A DNA stretch of 64,000 nt from the NCBI RefSeq assembly GCF_004000805.1, contig NZ_BILY01000028.1:24229-88228 (forward strand), written 5' to 3'. The position numbers were made by a program, and so were the translations under genes. This DNA comes from Paenibacillus glycanilyticus NBRC 16618. GTDB lineage: Bacteria; Bacillota; Bacilli; Paenibacillales; Paenibacillaceae. The notes below the pieces were generated by a model, which saw nothing but the letters and a program-made list of their open reading frames with translations, was not told where the DNA came from and ran no database searches. Each line of letters starts with the position of its first letter. The stretch's first letter is position 1. Positions 60,113 to 64,000 of the stretch are shown here, piece by piece.

Positions 60113-62293
60113 TTAAATCTTAACCGGCATCTGCTGCTCGTCCCGCTGCTTCTTCGTCAAGGCGAAATACAAGCTCGTCAGAAGGACAAAGATCACAACG
60201 TAAAAGGCAAGCCGCCCGGCCTGCGACCACATATGAGCGAAATCGCCGCTCGAGATCACGTCCCTGTAGCCGCGGATGCTGTAGGTCATCGGCAGCCAAG
60301 GATTCATCGCCTGCGCCCAGCCAGGCAGCAGCTCATACGGGAAGGTGCCCGCGCTTGAGACAAGCTGGAAGATCATGAGCAGCAGCACAATGAACCGGCC
60401 GGGATTATCGAGCCAGGTCACAAAGGTTTGAACAACAAACATAAAAGTAAATCCGGTTAATACGGTGTACAGATAAAATAGCGGCACGCTCTGCACCTTT
60501 AATCCCAGCACGTATAGAATAACCGTGCTTAATATAAGGGATTGCGCAAGACTCATCACGCCGAAGGTAAGCAGCTTGCTGAGGAACAAAGGAAACCCGT
60601 CCGCTTCTTCATCCGCCGATCGCCTAGCCGAGAACATCGTCGTGAAAACAAGCGAGCCCGCAAACAAGGCCATGGACAGAAAATACGGGGCGATCCCGTT
60701 CGCGTACAGCCTCACCTTGCGGTCGTCATTCGCCACAATCGCAACCGGCTCGGCAATCATCTGGATCGTCTTCTCATCCGCCTTGAGGCTGGCCGTTTGC
60801 TCGGCGGCGCTCGCCAGATTGTCCGCCAGCTGCTGCGAGCCGGTGGCCACCTTATCGGCTCCGGTTGCCAGCTCGCCCCCACCGGATGCCAGCTGCGAAG
60901 CCCCGCTTGCAAGCGAAGCGCCGCCGGCCTTGAACTGCGAGATGCCGGACTTCAGCTTCTCCGACCCCTGCGCCAGCTGCGCCGCGCCCTGTCCGAGCTG
61001 CTTGCCGCCCGATACAAAGGCCGGGAATTTGGCCGCCATTTGCGTTAAGCCGTCACGCAGCTGGTCCTGCGCCGTCGCCAGCTGCGTGGCGCTTTGCAGC
61101 AGCTTGCTCTGACCGGCGCTAAGCTGCTTGCTGCCGGCAAGCAGCTTCTGCTGCCCGGCATTCAAGGTGCGGCTGCCCGTAAGCAGCTCCTGCTGGCCCT
61201 TGCTCAGCTCCTTCGCGCCAGCAGCTACCGCCTGGCTTGCCGCCAGCAGCTTCTGCACCGCCGGATCGGCAGCCAAATCGGCGTTGCTGTCCGCCAGCTG
61301 CCTGAGGCCCGCAGCTAACTGGGCGCTGCCATCGGCCAACGTATTGCTCGCGGCAGCCGATGCGGTCAGCCCCGACACCAGCTGCTTGCTGCCCGCCGCG
61401 GACTGCTGCAGGCCGGCGTACAGATCATCCGTCCCGCTCTTGGCGGACTGGATTCCGTCCTTCAGCTGCCCCGATCCATCCGCCAGCTTATCGGCTCCCT
61501 GCTTCAGCTGCGTGGAAGCCGCGCCTAGCTGCGAAGCCCCGGATGATAAAGTCTCCGCACTGCTGCTTAGCTTCGACAGCCCCGCGTTCAGCTCCGATGC
61601 GCCGTTCTCCAGCTGGCCAATACTGGCGTTGAGCTTGGCCGCCCCGCCTGACAGCTCCTGCAGCTTGCTGCTTAGCGTCCCCGCGCCATTCTTTAATTGC
61701 ACCGCGCCGTCACGCAGATCAAAAGCCCCTGCCGCCAGCCTGGAAAGGCCGCTCGAAAGCTCCGAGAATTGAGAAAGCATACTTCTCGAATACGCCTCGG
61801 TCAGATTTTGCGACAGCCTGTTTCGCAGCTCCTTTGTCGCATTTTCGCTGATCTGCCCGGATATAAAGTTATAAAAGCTGTTCGATTCGAAGATAATATC
61901 CGCCTTCTGCGGCGTGTTGCTCGTTAAAGAGGACGCATGCTCGGAGAAATTGTCCGGAATCGTAATCGTCGCGTAATACCGGTTGCTGACCATCCCCTCG
62001 CGTGCGGCCTGCTCGCTGACGAACCTCCAGTCGAAGGTCTCGTTCTCCTTCAGCTCCTTCACGAAATCCTCGCCGACATTCATCGCTTTCCCTTGATATT
62101 CCGCGCCTTTATCCAGATTGACAACGGCAACCGGCAAATTCTGAAGCTTCCCGTAAGGATCCCAATTCCCCTTGATCAGGAACCCGCCGTACAGCATCGG
62201 CACGATAGATACGCCAAGAAACGTAATGATAAGCATCCTGTTTTTCAGGAAATAACCCAAGTCCTTCTTAAACACTCGAAACGAATTAGCCAA
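60113..62293 (-). CDS. YhgE/Pip-domain membrane protein with long repeat ectodomain
   Basis: 726 residues: one N-terminal helix (about 18-38), then an extracellular part with a globular start (about 40-170) and a long tract of degenerate 7-residue repeats (about 185-525, pattern L..GA..L..G), and a C-terminal block of six helices (about 545-715). This is the YhgE/Pip (phage-infection protein) family, also related to T7-secretion YueB/EsaA. The repeat tract should form a long rod outside the cell. TTG at 62293 is used, with AAAGGA about 10 bases upstream. Cys is absent. Confidence 0.88.
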   Translation of the reverse strand: MANSFRVFKKDLGYFLKNRMLIITFLGVSIVPMLYGGFLIKGNWDPYGKLQNLPVAVVNLDKGAEYQGKAMNVGEDFVKELKENETFDWRFVSEQAAREGMVSNRYYATITIPDNFSEHASSLTSNTPQKADIIFESNSFYNFISGQISENATKELRNRLSQNLTEAYSRSMLSQFSELSSGLSRLAAGAFDLRDGAVQLKNGAGTLSSKLQELSGGAAKLNASIGQLENGASELNAGLSKLSSSAETLSSGASQLGAASTQLKQGADKLADGSGQLKDGIQSAKSGTDDLYAGLQQSAAGSKQLVSGLTASAAASNTLADGSAQLAAGLRQLADSNADLAADPAVQKLLAASQAVAAGAKELSKGQQELLTGSRTLNAGQQKLLAGSKQLSAGQSKLLQSATQLATAQDQLRDGLTQMAAKFPAFVSGGKQLGQGAAQLAQGSEKLKSGISQFKAGGASLASGASQLASGGGELATGADKVATGSQQLADNLASAAEQTASLKADEKTIQMIAEPVAIVANDDRKVRLYANGIAPYFLSMALFAGSLVFTTMFSARRSADEEADGFPLFLSKLLTFGVMSLAQSLILSTVILYVLGLKVQSVPLFYLYTVLTGFTFMFVVQTFVTWLDNPGRFIVLLLMIFQLVSSAGTFPYELLPGWAQAMNPWLPMTYSIRGYRDVISSGDFAHMWSQAGRLAFYVVIFVLLTSLYFALTKKQRDEQQMPVKI

Positions 62294-62422
62294 TTCGGAT
62301 CCATCCTTTATCTGTCATTCTTCGTGCCCCTATTGTTTCCTATGCCTTCCACTTCCATTCGACAGCTATTGCATTTACAATCTCGTACACTTTAATAGAG
62401 GACTACATTTTGAAGGGATGCG

Positions 62423-63232
62423 ATGCTGATGAGTCGATGGAAAATCGTTGTGCCGCTGCTAATCGGTTGTCTCTTTGCCTTTGCAATAACCGGCTATGCC
62501 GCCTCCCAGGCGGCGTACGAGGAAGCCGAGCAGTCATGGGCCGCCCCGGCATTAAAAGAATGGCTCGATCTCGGATGGCTGCAGGGCTATCCGGACGGAA
62601 CGATTAAACCGGAGATGCCCGTAACCCGGGCGGAGATGGTATCAATGATCAACAGAGCTTTCGAATTGAGCGATACGGCTCCCTTCTTTTATCAAGACGT
62701 CAAGACGTCCGACTGGTTTTATACCGAAATAGGCAAAGCCGTTCAGGCAGGCTACATACCCGAGGGAGGCAACGGCCGGATAAGACCGGAGCAGATCATT
62801 ACTAGGGAGGAAGCGGCGCTTATGCTTGCGACCCTTGTTCAGCTGGAGCTTCCGAGAGAACAGGATACCCCGTTCAAGGACAATGATCGGATTCAGGAAG
62901 CAAGCCGCGGAGCCGTTGCGAACTTAGCGGAAAAGGGAATTGTGCAGGGCTACCCGGACGACACCTTCCGGCCTGACGAGCCGGTCACCCGTGCAAGCGC
63001 TGTCAGCATGATCGACAGATTGCTGAAGTCCGGCATCGTAAACCGGACTTACTCGGCGCCGGGTACCTATGGCCTTGAATCCGCCGTCGAGACGGTGTAC
63101 GGAGACGTTACGATAGCAGCTCCTGATGTTACTTTGCGAGATTTGCATATTAAAGGGAATTTGATTATCAAGAGCGGCAGCGAAGGTTACCGCCTTATCG
63201 ATGTCACGGTGGATGGCGACACTATTAGCTGA
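62423..63232 (+). CDS. Small SLH-domain surface protein
   Basis: 269 residues: signal peptide (about 5-27), three SLH repeats (about 37-85, 90-145, 150-205; with YPDGTIKPEMPVTRAEM and YPDDTFRPDEPVTRAS), and a short beta tail (about 220-269, GDVTIAAPDVTLRDLHIKGN) of the kind seen in other Paenibacillus SLH proteins. It binds pyruvylated wall polymer. Start ATG at 62423 (GAAGGG 5 bases upstream) or 62429. No catalytic domain. Confidence 0.88.
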   Translation: MLMSRWKIVVPLLIGCLFAFAITGYAASQAAYEEAEQSWAAPALKEWLDLGWLQGYPDGTIKPEMPVTRAEMVSMINRAFELSDTAPFFYQDVKTSDWFYTEIGKAVQAGYIPEGGNGRIRPEQIITREEAALMLATLVQLELPREQDTPFKDNDRIQEASRGAVANLAEKGIVQGYPDDTFRPDEPVTRASAVSMIDRLLKSGIVNRTYSAPGTYGLESAVETVYGDVTIAAPDVTLRDLHIKGNLIIKSGSEGYRLIDVTVDGDTIS

Positions 63233-63309
63233 CATCAGCTTGCCTATAGCATTGTTTTCCGGTTATTTGGTACTATTAGTCTAAAAAACAGATAAAGGAA
63301 AAATACTCG

Positions 63310-63960
63310 ATGTCTTCAACCTCATTAGAATCTATTGCTTTCCGCGAAATCCGGGAACGGATTATGCGGGCTGAATATATGCCGGGTTCCATGCTATCGG
63401 AGAACGAGCTTGCCGCGCAGCTTGGCATGAGCAGAACGCCGGTCCGCGCCGCTATCTCCCTGCTTGAACGGGAAGGGCTTGTAGGCTCCTTCAGGGGGCG
63501 GGGGGTTATGGTAAAGGAAGTATCCGTCCATGAATTCAGCGAGATGTACGAGGTTCTTGTCTCCATGCAGCTGTTCGTGTTGGACACGGCCGCCAAGCGG
63601 CAGTTAAAATTCGATATTGCAGCCATGGAACAAGTACTTGAGCAGCAGCAATCCGCCTTGGAGCAAAAGGATTATTACGGCTACTACAACAGCACTTTGC
63701 AGTTTACCGAAACCATTCTGAAGACGATCCATAACGAAAGCATGCTGCAAATCATGGAGCTGTACCGCGGCCGTTACGTGTTCACCACCGTATCCTATCG
63801 CATCAAATACCCGCAATATCAGCCAAGCCGTTCCATTCAAACGAACTGCAGTATTCTGGAAGCGATCAAAAGCGGCGATATCGCCGCGGCTAAAGCCGCC
63901 GTCGCCTCGCAATACTCGGATACCCATGAGCATTTCATTCTCCATGGCTTAATGAAATAA
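63310..63960 (+). CDS. GntR family transcriptional regulator (FadR subgroup)
   Basis: 216 residues: GntR winged helix (about 5-70, LSENELAAQLGMSRTPVRAA, ending in RGRGVMV) and an all-helical FCD-type C-terminal domain (about 80-210). ATG at 63310 follows AAAGGA. Effector and targets are unknown; genes beyond the window edge may be the targets. Confidence 0.87.
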   Translation: MSSTSLESIAFREIRERIMRAEYMPGSMLSENELAAQLGMSRTPVRAAISLLEREGLVGSFRGRGVMVKEVSVHEFSEMYEVLVSMQLFVLDTAAKRQLKFDIAAMEQVLEQQQSALEQKDYYGYYNSTLQFTETILKTIHNESMLQIMELYRGRYVFTTVSYRIKYPQYQPSRSIQTNCSILEAIKSGDIAAAKAAVASQYSDTHEHFILHGLMK

Positions 63961-64000
63961 ATAGTTTATTCAAAAAAAGCCATGAACTCCGATGTCGGAA

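Noticed and set aside
1..64000. tRNA, rRNA, transposase or phage genes
   Set aside because: No such gene was recognised by eye anywhere in the window; a dedicated RNA search could still find small ones.

Overview
The window looks like chromosome from a Paenibacillus-type member of the Bacillota. The evidence is: surface proteins with SLH domains; a YesM/YesN sensor-regulator pair beside an LplB/LplC/lipoprotein sugar ABC transporter; a Bce-type peptide-sensing module; a VanR/VanS/VanY-like operon; a YhbD-bactofilin operon; many one-component TetR, MerR, LysR, GntR and AraC regulators; strong GGAGG ribosome binding sites; several TTG starts; and intrinsic terminators after most genes. I see no rRNA, tRNA, CRISPR array, phage block or transposase. 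All function calls come from reading the translated sequence; no database search was run.

Layout. 0-8 kb: the end of an MFS transporter cut by the window edge, a TetR/lipoteichoic-acid-synthase-like pair, the yhbD-bacE-bacF operon, and a MerR/MFS pair with a near-perfect palindromic operator. 8-16.5 kb: a quinone oxidoreductase, a kinase-like gene with a membrane protein, a Cys-cluster pentapeptide-repeat protein, an SDR and a TetR sharing an operator-like sequence, and an HSP90-family ATPase translationally coupled to a helical-repeat protein. 16.6-21.8 kb: vanR-vanS-vanY-like genes, a 62-bp tandem array of hairpins, and a membrane protein divergent from its TetR. 21.8-31.7 kb: an unusual phosphotransferase fusion, a luciferase-like monooxygenase, and then a thiol-themed block. 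That block holds resA, ccdA, a large S-layer-anchored protein with two thioredoxin-like repeats (one cysteine in all), an Ala/Pro-rich exported protein ending in a cysteine pair, and the divergent cystine transporter gene tcyP.

31.7-48 kb: a second kinase-like gene, a fatty-acid hydroxylase-like protein, MFS exporters, a sporulation-type histidine kinase, a diguanylate cyclase, a methyltransferase, TetR/SDR and LysR/MFS divergent pairs, and a convergent bceRS / bceAB module. 48-58.6 kb: a carbohydrate locus with solute-binding lipoprotein, two permeases, YesN/YesM regulators, an SGNH hydrolase, a GH29 alpha-L-fucosidase and a divergent AraC regulator, with a cre-like site before the transporter. 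58.6-64 kb: fructose-bisphosphate aldolase, two membrane proteins (one a YhgE/Pip-type giant-loop protein), a small SLH protein and a GntR regulator.

The best candidates for something undescribed are the surface thiol module (24.7-31.7 kb, with an attenuator-like leader) and the HSP90/helical-repeat pair (13.7-16.5 kb). In both, gene structure is seen directly and function is inferred.
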